In this document: positions 27,961-35,355 of the stretch, piece after piece
Layout: every line of letters begins with the position of its first letter
Position numbering within the stretch: the first letter of the stretch is position 1
Assembly (NCBI GenBank): GCA_016290875.1
Contig: JAEEVL010000006.1
Span: 1 to 64,000, forward strand
From: Ruminococcus sp.
Lineage (GTDB): Bacteria; Bacillota; Clostridia; Oscillospirales; Ruminococcaceae
Direction: 5' to 3'
Length of the DNA: 64,000 nucleotides
Notes under the pieces: model-generated
The model's database searches: none
Told to the model about the DNA's origin: nothing
What the model saw: only the letters and a program-made list of their open reading frames with translations
Program-made: the position numbers and the translations under genes

Positions 27961-28134
27961 GTGGCAGAAGTTCGTGTTGGCAAAAACGAGTCTTTAGACA
28001 CAGCTCTTAAGAGATTTAAGAGATCTTGTGCAAAGGATGGCGTCATTGCTGAGGTTCGTAAGAGAGAGCACTACGAGAAGCCTTCGGTAAAGCGTAAGAA
28101 GAAGTCTGAGGCAGCTCGTAAGCGTAAGTATTAA
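27961..28134 (+). CDS. rpsU: 30S ribosomal protein S21
   Basis: A 57-residue basic protein with a GTG start (GTG GCA GAA GTT). It contains the S21 pattern [17 protein letters not shown] and ends [12 protein letters not shown]. The ribosome site AAGGGAGGG lies 6 nt upstream. It is a 30S component involved in mRNA binding. It is monocistronic, between its own promoter and terminator. Confidence 0.95.
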   Translation: MAEVRVGKNESLDTALKRFKRSCAKDGVIAEVRKREHYEKPSVKRKKKSEAARKRKY

Positions 28135-28157
28135 TCTTACGATGACAATTTATGTTG

Positions 28158-28186
28158 ATAAAAGCGGGCCTGAGGGTTCGCTTTTT
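28158..28186 (+). terminator. Terminator of rpsU
   Basis: AAAAGCGGGCC pairs with GGTTCGCTTTT around a TGAG loop (G-U pairs included), followed by a T tract, 25 bp after the rpsU stop. Confidence 0.8.
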
Positions 28187-28214
28187 CATTTATTGAACGG
28201 AGTTGACAAATAAC

Positions 28215-28742
28215 TTGGGAATTCGTCATAAACTGACAATGACCGGAGCAGATTTCGCATTTCGCAAAACGGTGCACATCACTCCGGCTTTTCTGAAGAA
28301 ACATGGCATCAAGGGGCTCATTCTCGATGTTGACAACACCCTTACTACCCACGATCATCCCGTGCCGGCAGAAGGAATACCTGAATGGATAGAGACAATG
28401 AAGAAGAGCGGCATCAAGCTGATGATAGTATCAAACAACTGCGCTGAGAGAGTAAAGCCTTTCGCTGAAATGCTCGGACTTGATTTCGTCAGCAAGGGCG
28501 CAAAGCCTATGAAAAAAGGCTATGTCAGAGCGATGGAAAAGATGGGACTTTCTCCGTCGGAAACTGCTGCGGTAGGTGACCAGCTCTTTACTGATATATG
28601 GGGAGCAAATTTCTCAAAGGTGACTTCTATCTTCGTACAGCCGATAGAGCCTGAGGGAAAGAAGGAACGCTTCATACGCTTCAAGCGTGTGATCGAAAAG
28701 CCGTTCCTCCCGACTAAATTCAAAGATGATAAACAGGAGTAA
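28215..28742 (+). CDS. yqeG: YqeG-family HAD phosphatase (IIIA type)
   Basis: About 175 residues. HAD motif I is LILDVDNTLTTHD (about residue 36), motif II is MIVSNN, a Lys stands in KPMKKGY, and motif III is AVGDQLFTDIWGAN; this is the YqeG/phosphatidylglycerophosphate-phosphatase-like subfamily. The start is uncertain: TTG 28203 abuts the ACGGAG site, while TTG 28215 has a 12-nt gap and gives GIRHKLTMTGADF. It is followed 4 bp later by aroQ, an arrangement also found in other Firmicutes (yqeG-aroE/aroQ vicinity). Confidence 0.88.
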   Translation: MGIRHKLTMTGADFAFRKTVHITPAFLKKHGIKGLILDVDNTLTTHDHPVPAEGIPEWIETMKKSGIKLMIVSNNCAERVKPFAEMLGLDFVSKGAKPMKKGYVRAMEKMGLSPSETAAVGDQLFTDIWGANFSKVTSIFVQPIEPEGKKERFIRFKRVIEKPFLPTKFKDDKQE

Positions 28743-28746
28743 AGCT

Positions 28747-29178
28747 ATGATTAATAAGATACTTGTTATACACGGTCCTAATCTCAATCTTCTTGGAGAG
28801 CGTGAGCCGGGCGTTTACGGAAACGCTTCCATAGACGTTCTCAACGACAACATTATTGACCGCGCAAAAGAGCACGGTATGCAGTGCGAGATATTCCAGT
28901 CCAATCACGAGGGCGCTATCATTGACAAGCTTCATGCTGCGCGCACGACATTTGACGGTGTTATAATTAACGCAGGCGCATATACTCATTACAGCTACGC
29001 TATCAGGGACGCTATCGCAGCTATCAAGATACCTTGTATAGAAGTTCATATCAGCAATGTTTTTGCAAGGGATGAATTCCGTTCCAAGTCAGTGATATCA
29101 GAGGTTTGCAAGGGAACTATCTGCGGCTTCGGATTCGGAAGCTACTATCTCGCTGTACAGGCTCTTGCTGAGCTTTGA
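28747..29178 (+). CDS. aroQ: Type II 3-dehydroquinate dehydratase
   Basis: A 143-residue shikimate pathway enzyme. IHGPNLNLLGEREPGVYG carries the catalytic Arg and Tyr, SNHEGAIIDKLH the substrate-binding segment, NAGAYTHYSYAIRDAI the Asn/Ala-Gly loop, and EVHISN the conserved His. ATG 28747 has CAGGAG upstream. It overlaps no gene, and the M24 peptidase follows 12 bp later. Confidence 0.96.
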   Translation: MINKILVIHGPNLNLLGEREPGVYGNASIDVLNDNIIDRAKEHGMQCEIFQSNHEGAIIDKLHAARTTFDGVIINAGAYTHYSYAIRDAIAAIKIPCIEVHISNVFARDEFRSKSVISEVCKGTICGFGFGSYYLAVQALAEL

Positions 29179-29190
29179 GGAGGCGTTGGC

Positions 29191-30255
29191 TTGAACAGAC
29201 TTAACAGACTTTTTGAGCATTTCAGTGGTGCGGATTGTGCTCTGATAACTTCCGACATAAACAGGCGGTATTTCACAGGTATGAAGTCGTCAGCCGGAGT
29301 TACAGTCGTATTTCCTGACAAGGCATATCTGCTGATAGATTTCAGATATATAGAAAAGGCAAGAGCAACTGTTAAAGATGCAGAGGTCATAGAGCTGAAA
29401 AAGCTCTGTCCTCAGCTTAAAGAACTTTTTGAGAAACACGGTGCGAAGTCTTTTGCGATCGAATCTGAGACTATGACCGTCAAGGAACTGAGTGCCTATA
29501 CGCATTTCTTCACTAATATGACCATAGACAGCTCCGATGCCCTCAGCAACGCAATTTCTGATATGAGAATGATAAAGGACGAAGAGGAACTGCGCTTTAT
29601 AAAGAAGGCGCAGGAAATAGCAGAGGCTGCATTTGCCGAGCTGCTTCCTTTCATCAAAGTGGGCGTTACTGAGCGTGCTATCGCTCTTGAACTCAACCGT
29701 CTCATGTTTGAAAAGGGCGCAGAAGATCTCTCGTTTGAGACTATCGTACTCTCAGGCGCGAATACATCTATGCCGCATGGTGTGCCTTCCGATAAGAAGG
29801 TTCAGAACGGAGAGTTCGTGCTTATGGACTTCGGCGCTGTATATAACGGCTATCACAGTGATATGACAAGAACTGTCTGTGTAGGCGAGCCTGACGAGGA
29901 AATGCGAAAGGTATACGAGATAGTCCTCAACGCGCAGAAAGCCGGAATAGAAGCTGCAAAAGCCGGCATAACAGGTGAGGAACTCGATGCAACAGCACGA
30001 CGTATCATCGAAGAAGCCGGCTACGGCGAGTGCTTTGGACATTCTCTCGGACACGGCGTAGGACTCGAGATACATGAGCGTCCGAATGCGTCACCGAACT
30101 ACAAGCTTCAGCTCAGTGCAGGCACGGTAGTTACGGTCGAACCGGGTATTTACATCGCAGGCAAGTTTGGAGTAAGAATTGAGGATTTTGTCAATTTAAC
30201 TGAAAACGGCTGCGAAAATCTGACAAAATGTGCAAAAAATATGATAACTTTATAA
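29191..30255 (+). CDS. M24-family Xaa-Pro aminopeptidase/dipeptidase
   Basis: A 354-residue metallopeptidase: an N-terminal creatinase-like domain (1-120), then the pita-bread catalytic domain. The five metal ligands are visible: Asp in LMDFGAV, Asp in HSDMTRT, His in GHSLGHGVGLEIHE, Glu in VTVEPGIY and Glu in VRIEDF. It releases residues next to proline. The start is TTG 29191 behind GAGGAGG at 7 nt. The papA-efp pairing is conserved in Clostridia and Bacillus. Confidence 0.94.
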   Translation: MNRLNRLFEHFSGADCALITSDINRRYFTGMKSSAGVTVVFPDKAYLLIDFRYIEKARATVKDAEVIELKKLCPQLKELFEKHGAKSFAIESETMTVKELSAYTHFFTNMTIDSSDALSNAISDMRMIKDEEELRFIKKAQEIAEAAFAELLPFIKVGVTERAIALELNRLMFEKGAEDLSFETIVLSGANTSMPHGVPSDKKVQNGEFVLMDFGAVYNGYHSDMTRTVCVGEPDEEMRKVYEIVLNAQKAGIEAAKAGITGEELDATARRIIEEAGYGECFGHSLGHGVGLEIHERPNASPNYKLQLSAGTVVTVEPGIYIAGKFGVRIEDFVNLTENGCENLTKCAKNMITL

Positions 30256-30271
30256 TTTATCGCTTTAGGTA

Positions 30272-30300
30272 TTGCAAAAAATCTTAAAATGTGGTAAAAT
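30272..30300 (+). promoter_or_regulatory. efp promoter
   Basis: TTGCAA (30272-30277), 17 nt, TAAAAT (30295-30300). Located between the peptidase stop and efp; efp can be transcribed independently. Confidence 0.7.
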
Positions 30301-30337
30301 AAGTTATATTCTATTGAAATATCACGGAGGTATTTAT

Positions 30338-30895
30338 ATGATTTCAGCAGGAGATTTCAGAAACGGCGTAACTTTTGAGCTTGACGGACAGGTAGTTCAG
30401 GTTATTGAATTCCAGCACGTTAAGCCCGGTAAGGGAGCCGCTTTTGTAAGAACAAAATACAAGAACGTAATCACTGGTTCAGTTGTTGAAACTTCTTTCA
30501 ACCCCACAGCTAAGTTCCCTACAGCTTTCGTTGAGAGAAAGGATATGCAGTACAGCTACAACGACGGTGATCTTTACTACTTTATGGACCTCGAGTCTTA
30601 TGAGCAGGTTCCGATCAGTGCTGACAAGCTCGGCGACAGCTTCAAGTTCGTTAAGGAAGAAATGGTATGTAAGGTTCTTTCATACAAGGGCAGCGTTTTC
30701 GGCGTTGAGCCTCCGAACTTCGTAGAGCTCGTTGTAACTCAGACTGATCCCGGCTTCAAGGGCGATACAGCTACAAATGCTACAAAGCCTGCAACTCTCG
30801 AGACAGGTGCTGAGATCAAGGTTCCGCTCTTCATCAACGAAGGCGAGAAGATCCAGGTAGATACAAGAACAGGCGAGTATATGTCAAGAGCATAA
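30338..30895 (+). CDS. efp: Elongation factor P
   Basis: A 185-residue tRNA-shaped factor that rescues ribosomes stalled on polyproline. Domain I has the tip loop [14 protein letters not shown], with Lys at the position that is modified in other species. Domain III ends [15 protein letters not shown] 30338 has CACGGAGG upstream, and the protein begins [10 protein letters not shown] as in other EF-P proteins. Confidence 0.97.
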   Translation: MISAGDFRNGVTFELDGQVVQVIEFQHVKPGKGAAFVRTKYKNVITGSVVETSFNPTAKFPTAFVERKDMQYSYNDGDLYYFMDLESYEQVPISADKLGDSFKFVKEEMVCKVLSYKGSVFGVEPPNFVELVVTQTDPGFKGDTATNATKPATLETGAEIKVPLFINEGEKIQVDTRTGEYMSRA

Positions 30896-30922
30896 TTGCT
30901 CTTTCCTTAAGGAGTAACTGTT

Positions 30923-31423
30923 ATGAAACTTACAGAAAAAATGTCTTATTTACAGGGACTGCTTGACGGTCTCGAGATAGATACAGCTACCAAGGAGGGC
31001 AAGGCTCTTGTCCAGATGTCCGAGGTAATGCACGAGCTGGTTATTTATGTTGAAGATCTCCAGTCACAGGTTGACGAGCTCACAGAGCTCTGCGACATCC
31101 TTGATAAGGATCTTGGCGCTGTTGAAGACGACCTCTATGAGGACGACGAGTGCGATGAGTGCGACGGCGACTGCGAGAACTGTGATGAAGAAGACTGGGA
31201 CGACGATGACGAGTTTGATTTCGATGATGACGACGACGAGCTCTATGAGGTAACTTGCCCTACTTGCGGCGATACCATCCTCCTCGACGACGGTATGATC
31301 GAAGAAGGCTCTATCAACTGCCCCAACTGCAATGAACTTCTTGAGTTTGACTATGACAATCTCACTATCGAGGACTTTGAAGAGTCTGAAGAAGAAGAGA
31401 AGAAGCCCGAGGAAAAGAAGTAA
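30923..31423 (+). CDS. CD1247-type acidic zinc-ribbon protein
   Basis: A 166-residue protein. Residues 1-65 form a helical N-terminal domain (MKLTEKMSYLQGLLDGLEID) that I associate with the CD1247 N-terminal domain family of Clostridia. An extremely acidic middle (about 66-105) contains extra Cys (CDECDGDCENCDEE). A C-terminal zinc ribbon (CPTCGDTI and CPNCNELL) is followed by an EEEKK tail. The function is unknown. It follows efp by 27 bp and ends at a strong terminator. Confidence 0.75.
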   Translation: MKLTEKMSYLQGLLDGLEIDTATKEGKALVQMSEVMHELVIYVEDLQSQVDELTELCDILDKDLGAVEDDLYEDDECDECDGDCENCDEEDWDDDDEFDFDDDDDELYEVTCPTCGDTILLDDGMIEEGSINCPNCNELLEFDYDNLTIEDFEESEEEEKKPEEKK

Positions 31424-31428
31424 TATTC

Positions 31429-31456
31429 AAGGACGGCTATATGCCGTCCTTTTTTA
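31429..31456 (+). terminator. Terminator after the efp operon
   Basis: AAGGACGGC (31429-31437) pairs with GCCGTCCTT (31443-31451) and runs into a T tract to 31455. The minus-strand ANTAR gene ends 43 bp away, so it may serve both directions. Confidence 0.9.
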
Positions 31457-31497
31457 TGTGTATATAAAAAGGCAGCGTGTATTACGCTACCTTTATC

Positions 31498-32070
31498 TTA
31501 TCTTTCGTAAGTGGCAAGAATCCTCATAGCGACCTCGCGGCGCGTCTGACGGGTATTCATTGCCTGTTTTTCAATATACTTATGCGCCTGAGGTTCTGTA
31601 AACTTCAGATACTGCATAAGGGTACACTTTGCGCGGTTTATGAGACGCATTTCGTCGATCTTCGTGAGAAGGTCGGCGTTTTCTTTTTTCAGTCCCATCA
31701 TACGCGAGCGCGTTGCTGTGACGAGTTTAACCGAACGGCTGAGAAGCTGACGGTTTACCGGTTCTGGAATGACGCACACGCCGTTGTCGGAGATCTTGTC
31801 TCCGATGTCATCAGCAATATCGTTGCGGCAGATAAGGATGATACCGGCAGAAGTGTTCTCGGCAGTCATAACAGCGAGCTCCTGACCGAATTCATCGGGA
31901 AGCGGCGTGTATATGACAACGAGTTCCGGTTCTGTATCGCTTATAACGAGTCTGCGTGCTTCGCTTCCGGAAGAAGCAACGGCTATCATACCGTATCCCT
32001 CTGCATCGAGGAGCTGCCGTAGCATAGCTGCGTTTTCGGCTGATGAAGTAACAATCAAAGCTCTGTTCAT
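31498..32070 (-). CDS. ANTAR-domain RNA-binding antiterminator with degenerate receiver domain
   Basis: A 190-residue protein. Residues 1-118 have a response-regulator fold (ALIVTSSAENAAMLRQLL). The phospho-acceptor Asp is absent (ELVVIYTPLPDEFG has Tyr/Thr there) and the usual KP is EP (VIPEPVNRQLL), so it is probably not phosphorylated. A coiled-coil linker leads to the C-terminal ANTAR domain (about 130-190: ALxMxxx-type pattern CTLMQYLKFTEPQAHKYIEKQAM and RREVAMRIL, cited in pieces). ANTAR proteins bind paired stem-loops and stop transcription termination. It follows glutamine synthetase by 13 bp, like the glnA-nitR pair in Clostridium, which suggests a nitrogen role. Confidence 0.88.
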   Translation of the reverse strand: MNRALIVTSSAENAAMLRQLLDAEGYGMIAVASSGSEARRLVISDTEPELVVIYTPLPDEFGQELAVMTAENTSAGIILICRNDIADDIGDKISDNGVCVIPEPVNRQLLSRSVKLVTATRSRMMGLKKENADLLTKIDEMRLINRAKCTLMQYLKFTEPQAHKYIEKQAMNTRQTRREVAMRILATYER

Positions 32071-32083
32071 AATCTATCAGTCC

Positions 32084-33376
32084 TCAGACAAATTTGAAGT
32101 AATAATTCTCCTCGAATTCGTCCTTGTTTCGGGCGAGATTGTATTCCTGCACCTGCTTTTCGAGCTGGCTGAATATATCCGAGCGTGTTTCTTCGGGGAG
32201 ATTGCGCTTTATGAAGTCACTCTCCTGCGCTATGCGGCAGGCTTCTTCAAGAGAATGTGGGAGCGGCTCAAGCTCAGAAGCAGCACTGTGATTCAGGGTG
32301 CTTTCGAGGATAGAACAGTTGCCGGAGCGTATGCCTTCGATACCGGCAGCGAGAATGAGTCTGAATGTAATATAAGGGTTGCAGCAAGCGTCAGCGGAGC
32401 GGAGCTCTATACGCGGCAGGAGACCTGCTGCGCGTGGAATACGGATGAGCTGAGAGCGGTTCTCGAAGCTCCAGTCAACGTATTTTGGAGCATAGCCGAT
32501 ACCGAAGCGCTTGTATGAATTGGTAGTCGGGTTGAGGAAAGCAGTTATCTCGCGGATACGTTCGAGAACGCCTGAGATAAAGCATTTACCTTCCTGAGTC
32601 ATATCTTGCGGGGAAGTTCCGAAGATGGGCTCACCGTTCTTGCGTAGACTGAGCAGTATGCTTAGAGCGCTGCCATGTTCGTTCGGGAGCGGCTTGGGCA
32701 TAAATGAAGCGAAAAGACCATTCTGAGCGGCTATCGACTTAACTACGGTCTTGTAGTGTACCATATTGTCGGCTGCGGTAACAGGTTCGCTCTCACGGAA
32801 GTCTATCTCGTTCTGTGCAGGACCGTGCTTATGGCAGGAGCTTTTAGGGTGCATACCCATTTCCTCGAGGGAGAGACAAATCTCACGGCGTGCATTTTCG
32901 CATTTGTCGAGAGGAGCTACGTCGAGGTAGCCGCCGTTGTCGTGTGGAGTTTTTGTCGGCTCACCTCGACTGTCAAGGTCGAACAGATAGAACTCACATT
33001 TGGTACCCATTTCACAGGAGTAGCCGTCAAGTCTGAGCGAGTTTATATAATTAGTCAGCTCAGTACGCATATCGCCGCGGTAGTCTGAACCGTCAGCGTT
33101 GCGGAGCGAGCAGAAGAAACGTACAACTCTTCCGGACTTAGGTCTCCACGGCAGTACAGAAAGTGTGGAAATATCCGGTACAAGCAGCATATCCTCGCGG
33201 CAGCCGCTTATGCTTGAAGCGTCAAAAGGAATACCGTACTCAAAAGCACGGGGGAGTTCATCGGGCATTATAGCGACGTTTTTCAGGTTTCCTGAAACGT
33301 CGGAAAAGGTCAGTCTGATGAATTTGACATCGTTTTCTTCAACGAATTTAAGAATCTCTCTGGGAGAAAAGCTCAT
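32084..33376 (-). CDS. glnA: Glutamine synthetase
   Basis: A 430-residue type I-like glutamine synthetase. An N-terminal beta-grasp (FIRLTFSDVSGNLKNVAI, GIPFDASSISG) is followed by the catalytic domain: CEFYLFD, the glutamate-binding CHKHGPAQNEIDF, FMPKPLPNEHGSALSILLS and RIPRAAG. It condenses glutamate and ammonia. ATG at 33376 is preceded on the minus strand by GAGGTGAT. The family often has NKSAS-like or feedback features; I did not find an adenylylation Tyr motif. It is first in a two-gene unit with the ANTAR protein. Confidence 0.93.
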   Translation of the reverse strand: MSFSPREILKFVEENDVKFIRLTFSDVSGNLKNVAIMPDELPRAFEYGIPFDASSISGCREDMLLVPDISTLSVLPWRPKSGRVVRFFCSLRNADGSDYRGDMRTELTNYINSLRLDGYSCEMGTKCEFYLFDLDSRGEPTKTPHDNGGYLDVAPLDKCENARREICLSLEEMGMHPKSSCHKHGPAQNEIDFRESEPVTAADNMVHYKTVVKSIAAQNGLFASFMPKPLPNEHGSALSILLSLRKNGEPIFGTSPQDMTQEGKCFISGVLERIREITAFLNPTTNSYKRFGIGYAPKYVDWSFENRSQLIRIPRAAGLLPRIELRSADACCNPYITFRLILAAGIEGIRSGNCSILESTLNHSAASELEPLPHSLEEACRIAQESDFIKRNLPEETRSDIFSQLEKQVQEYNLARNKDEFEENYYFKFV

Positions 33377-33404
33377 TGCTATCACCTCATAATCATTAAC
33401 TAAT

Positions 33405-33433
33405 ATTATACACCAACTCACTTGAAAAGTAAA
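33405..33433 (-). promoter_or_regulatory. Glutamine synthetase promoter
   Basis: On the minus strand TTTACT, 17 nt, then TATAAT (complement of 33405-33410). The -10 is perfect and the -35 matches four of six bases. The predicted 5' UTR is only about 20 nt, too short for ANTAR-controlled hairpins, so the ANTAR target is probably elsewhere. Confidence 0.65.
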
Positions 33434-33443
33434 TAGCATAGGG

Positions 33444-33476
33444 CAAAAAAATGACCGTCTGACTTAAGTCAGACGG
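33444..33476 (-). terminator. Terminator of nadE unit
   Basis: The perfect palindrome CCGTCTGACTT/AAGTCAGACGG (33455-33476) is followed on the minus strand by ATTTTTTT. It ends the nadE transcript just upstream of the glnA promoter. Confidence 0.88.
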
Positions 33477-33497
33477 TGTATGATCTGTGTAGGTATA

Positions 33498-33857
33498 TTA
33501 TGGAAAATTTTGTGGTATACCAATTTCTAACGCCATTTTTGCAGAAATCCTAATATCACTATAATACTTAGGTAATCCATCTCGGACAGACATTTCAGAT
33601 ATTTCTTTCAATACCTGCTTGCATTTCTCAGGATAACAGTTAAAAAGCAGTCCGGCAACGTCACTGCGATACGATATATTTTCACTATCTAAAAACGGGA
33701 GTAATTCCACCTGACGGTTATCATTTATCATTTTTCTTGCATATTTGCACATCTGGTCGAAGTACTTGTTGTATCGTCTTACAGGCTTGTCTTTGATGAG
33801 TATTTCATCTCTTTTTTGCAATGCTTCAACAACGTATTCTAAATCGTCTTTTTTCAT
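33498..33857 (-). CDS. Hypothetical protein, possible HEAT-like fold
   Basis: A 119-residue, mostly helical protein with a charged N terminus (MKKDDLEYVVEALQKRD) and two amphipathic helical pairs. The pattern ISYRSDVAGLLFNCYPEKCKQ is reminiscent of HEAT-like repeat proteins of unknown function (DUF2019-like, tentative). It begins 17 bp after nadE with no good ribosome site and ends before the strong terminator, so it is probably translated by coupling. It is somewhat AT-richer than nadE. No function is assigned. Confidence 0.5.
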   Translation of the reverse strand: MKKDDLEYVVEALQKRDEILIKDKPVRRYNKYFDQMCKYARKMINDNRQVELLPFLDSENISYRSDVAGLLFNCYPEKCKQVLKEISEMSVRDGLPKYYSDIRISAKMALEIGIPQNFP

Positions 33858-33874
33858 TTCAGTATAATCGTTTT

Positions 33875-34621
33875 TTATTTCTGTTCAAATTTAGGCATAA
33901 GCTGGAGCTTATGGAGATTAGCAGCGTGGAGACGGTCGATTTTTGCCTTTATGTCAGGGTAAGCGCTGAGATCGTCAAGACCGCGGATATAAGTGTCAAG
34001 CATAGCGTAAGTGAAACCGAGATTCTCTTCATCAGTCTTACCGCATAGACCGTCTATCGGAACCTTGTGAACGAGCTCATTCGGAAGTCCGAGTTCCTCG
34101 CCGACCTGGAGAACTTCTGTTACTGTGAGGTCTGAAAGGGGAGAGAAATCGCCGGCAGCATCGCCGAATTTAGTGGAATATCCAACCCAGTCCTCAGAAA
34201 GATTGCAGGTGTTAACGACTCTGCCGCCGACAGTAGCTGCAACAGCGTAGAGTGTAGTCATACGAATTCTTGCAGGTGTGTTTACAACAGCCTGATTTGT
34301 TGGCTCCATGTGCTTCTTGAGCTCTCCCATGAAAGTGCTGACAGTTTCACCGATATTGACAGTATAGTTCTTGATACCGAGGGTATCGACTAAAAGGCGG
34401 CTGTATGAGATGTCAGCCTGTTCGCCCTGCGGCATAAGAACGCCGATAACTCTGTCTTTTCCGAGAGCCTTAACGCATACAGCAGCAGCAACAGAGCTGT
34501 CCTTGCCGCCGGAGATGCCTATAACAGCCTTAGTGTCCGGGGAAGCGGTTTCTGCGAAATAATTCTTTACCCAGTCGATAAGCTGAGCAGTAACCTTTTT
34601 TGCGTCAAATGAATAAGCCAT
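33875..34621 (-). CDS. nadE: Ammonia-dependent NAD+ synthetase
   Basis: A 248-residue enzyme with the ATP-pyrophosphatase P-loop GISGGKDSSVAAAV (about residue 37), ARIRMTTLYAVA, CNLSEDWVGYSTKFGDAAGDFSPL (as NLSEDWVGYSTKFGD) and a C-terminal DGLCGKTDEENLG. It converts deamido-NAD to NAD. It has no glutaminase domain, so it uses free ammonia and sits next to the nitrogen-assimilation genes. ATG at 34621 follows GGAGG on the minus strand. Confidence 0.96.
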   Translation of the reverse strand: MAYSFDAKKVTAQLIDWVKNYFAETASPDTKAVIGISGGKDSSVAAAVCVKALGKDRVIGVLMPQGEQADISYSRLLVDTLGIKNYTVNIGETVSTFMGELKKHMEPTNQAVVNTPARIRMTTLYAVAATVGGRVVNTCNLSEDWVGYSTKFGDAAGDFSPLSDLTVTEVLQVGEELGLPNELVHKVPIDGLCGKTDEENLGFTYAMLDTYIRGLDDLSAYPDIKAKIDRLHAANLHKLQLMPKFEQK

Positions 34622-34652
34622 AATGACTACCTCCTTAGTTATTTCCAAATTA

Positions 34653-34681
34653 ATAATAACACAATTTGCCGGAAATGTCAA
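34653..34681 (-). promoter_or_regulatory. nadE promoter
   Basis: On the minus strand TTGACA (complement of 34676-34681), a 17-nt spacer and TATTAT (complement of 34653-34658): a strong sigma-A promoter with a UTR of about 25 nt. Confidence 0.85.
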
Positions 34682-34716
34682 GGAGAAAATGGAGAGGTTA
34701 TATGTGTAGTATGTAG

Positions 34717-34881
34717 CGGACGGCACTTGACCGTCCGATTGGAAAGTTATTTTCGTCTGCCGCAGTTTTTGTCGAATGAAGGGTTGCAGGCGTAGAAATT
34801 TCGGGAATCGAGGTTATCCTGTGCGATGCGGAGAGCTTCGCCTTGTAGGTCTGGCAGTAACGGGAAAATCTCGGAATCTTA
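34717..34881 (-). pseudogene. Short gene remnant, C-terminal 43 codons
   Basis: On the minus strand an open frame without a start codon reads SEIFPLLPDLQGEALRIA and NLDSRNFYACNPSFDKNC, ending at TAA (34747-34749). Its GC content and codon use are gene-like, in contrast with the AT-rich DNA to its right. The hairpin CGGACGG/CCGTCCG (34717-34737) follows the stop. I read it as the 3' stub of a deleted gene of unknown family. Confidence 0.4.
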
Positions 34882-35155
34882 AAGTGAATTTTATGTGGAT
34901 TATTTCAATGATTTAGTTTTGTAATTTACCGTATTTTGCTTCTAAATAACGTATATGGATTAACATAATTTAGCTATATAAGGGGATATGTGACGATTTT
35001 TACTATATTACAAAGAGATATATCGCTATTCGAGTATACTCATTGTAAATTTGATTTGTCATATACAATTCTGAATAGCATTATTAAAATTGAATATACA
35101 GATAGAACAATTAATACCCTCATTATTACAAATCACCAAAATTGATATATCATAA
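34882..35155. other. AT-rich spacer without visible gene
   Basis: Very AT-rich DNA with stops in all frames. No gene or clear regulatory element was seen. It marks the left border of the capsule locus. Confidence 0.5.
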
Positions 35156-35184
35156 TTGACATTTAGAGCGACATATGGTACAAT
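35156..35184 (+). promoter_or_regulatory. Capsule locus promoter
   Basis: TTGACA (35156-35161), 17 nt, TACAAT (35179-35184). The predicted start near 35191 leaves a leader of about 150 nt. A second TATAAT (35291-35296) without a good -35 lies within the leader. Confidence 0.8.
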
Positions 35185-35338
35185 GATAGTGGAAAAATCA
35201 TTATTGAATTGGTGTATTGTTCACTAAGTTAATTTATGTGAGCAAGCATCGGGTGGTATTATTCGACAAAAAGTGACTATTCCTTTTGTATATAATGCAA
35301 ACCGATATACTGTGAGTATTATCAGGAGGGGTGGTTGT

Positions 35339-35353
35339 ATGTCTTATGAGTAG
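35339..35353 (+). CDS. Possible four-codon leader minigene (MSYE)
   Basis: AGGAGGGG (35324-35331) stands 7 nt before ATG TCT TAT GAG TAG. The next in-frame-independent ATG (35356) begins 2 nt after this stop. The best ribosome site of the region therefore serves a four-codon frame, with the dehydratase gene positioned for reinitiation. It could be a leader peptide or simply chance. Confidence 0.35.
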   Translation: MSYE

Positions 35354-35355
35354 TC

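Noticed and set aside
32084..33376. Plus-strand frames of 97-203 codons opposite the glutamine synthetase gene
   Set aside because: Minus-strand glutamine synthetase motifs are unambiguous; the opposite frames show none.
33376..33400. ANTAR-responsive hairpins in the glnA leader
   Set aside because: The predicted leader is only about 20 nt; no paired hexaloop hairpins fit.
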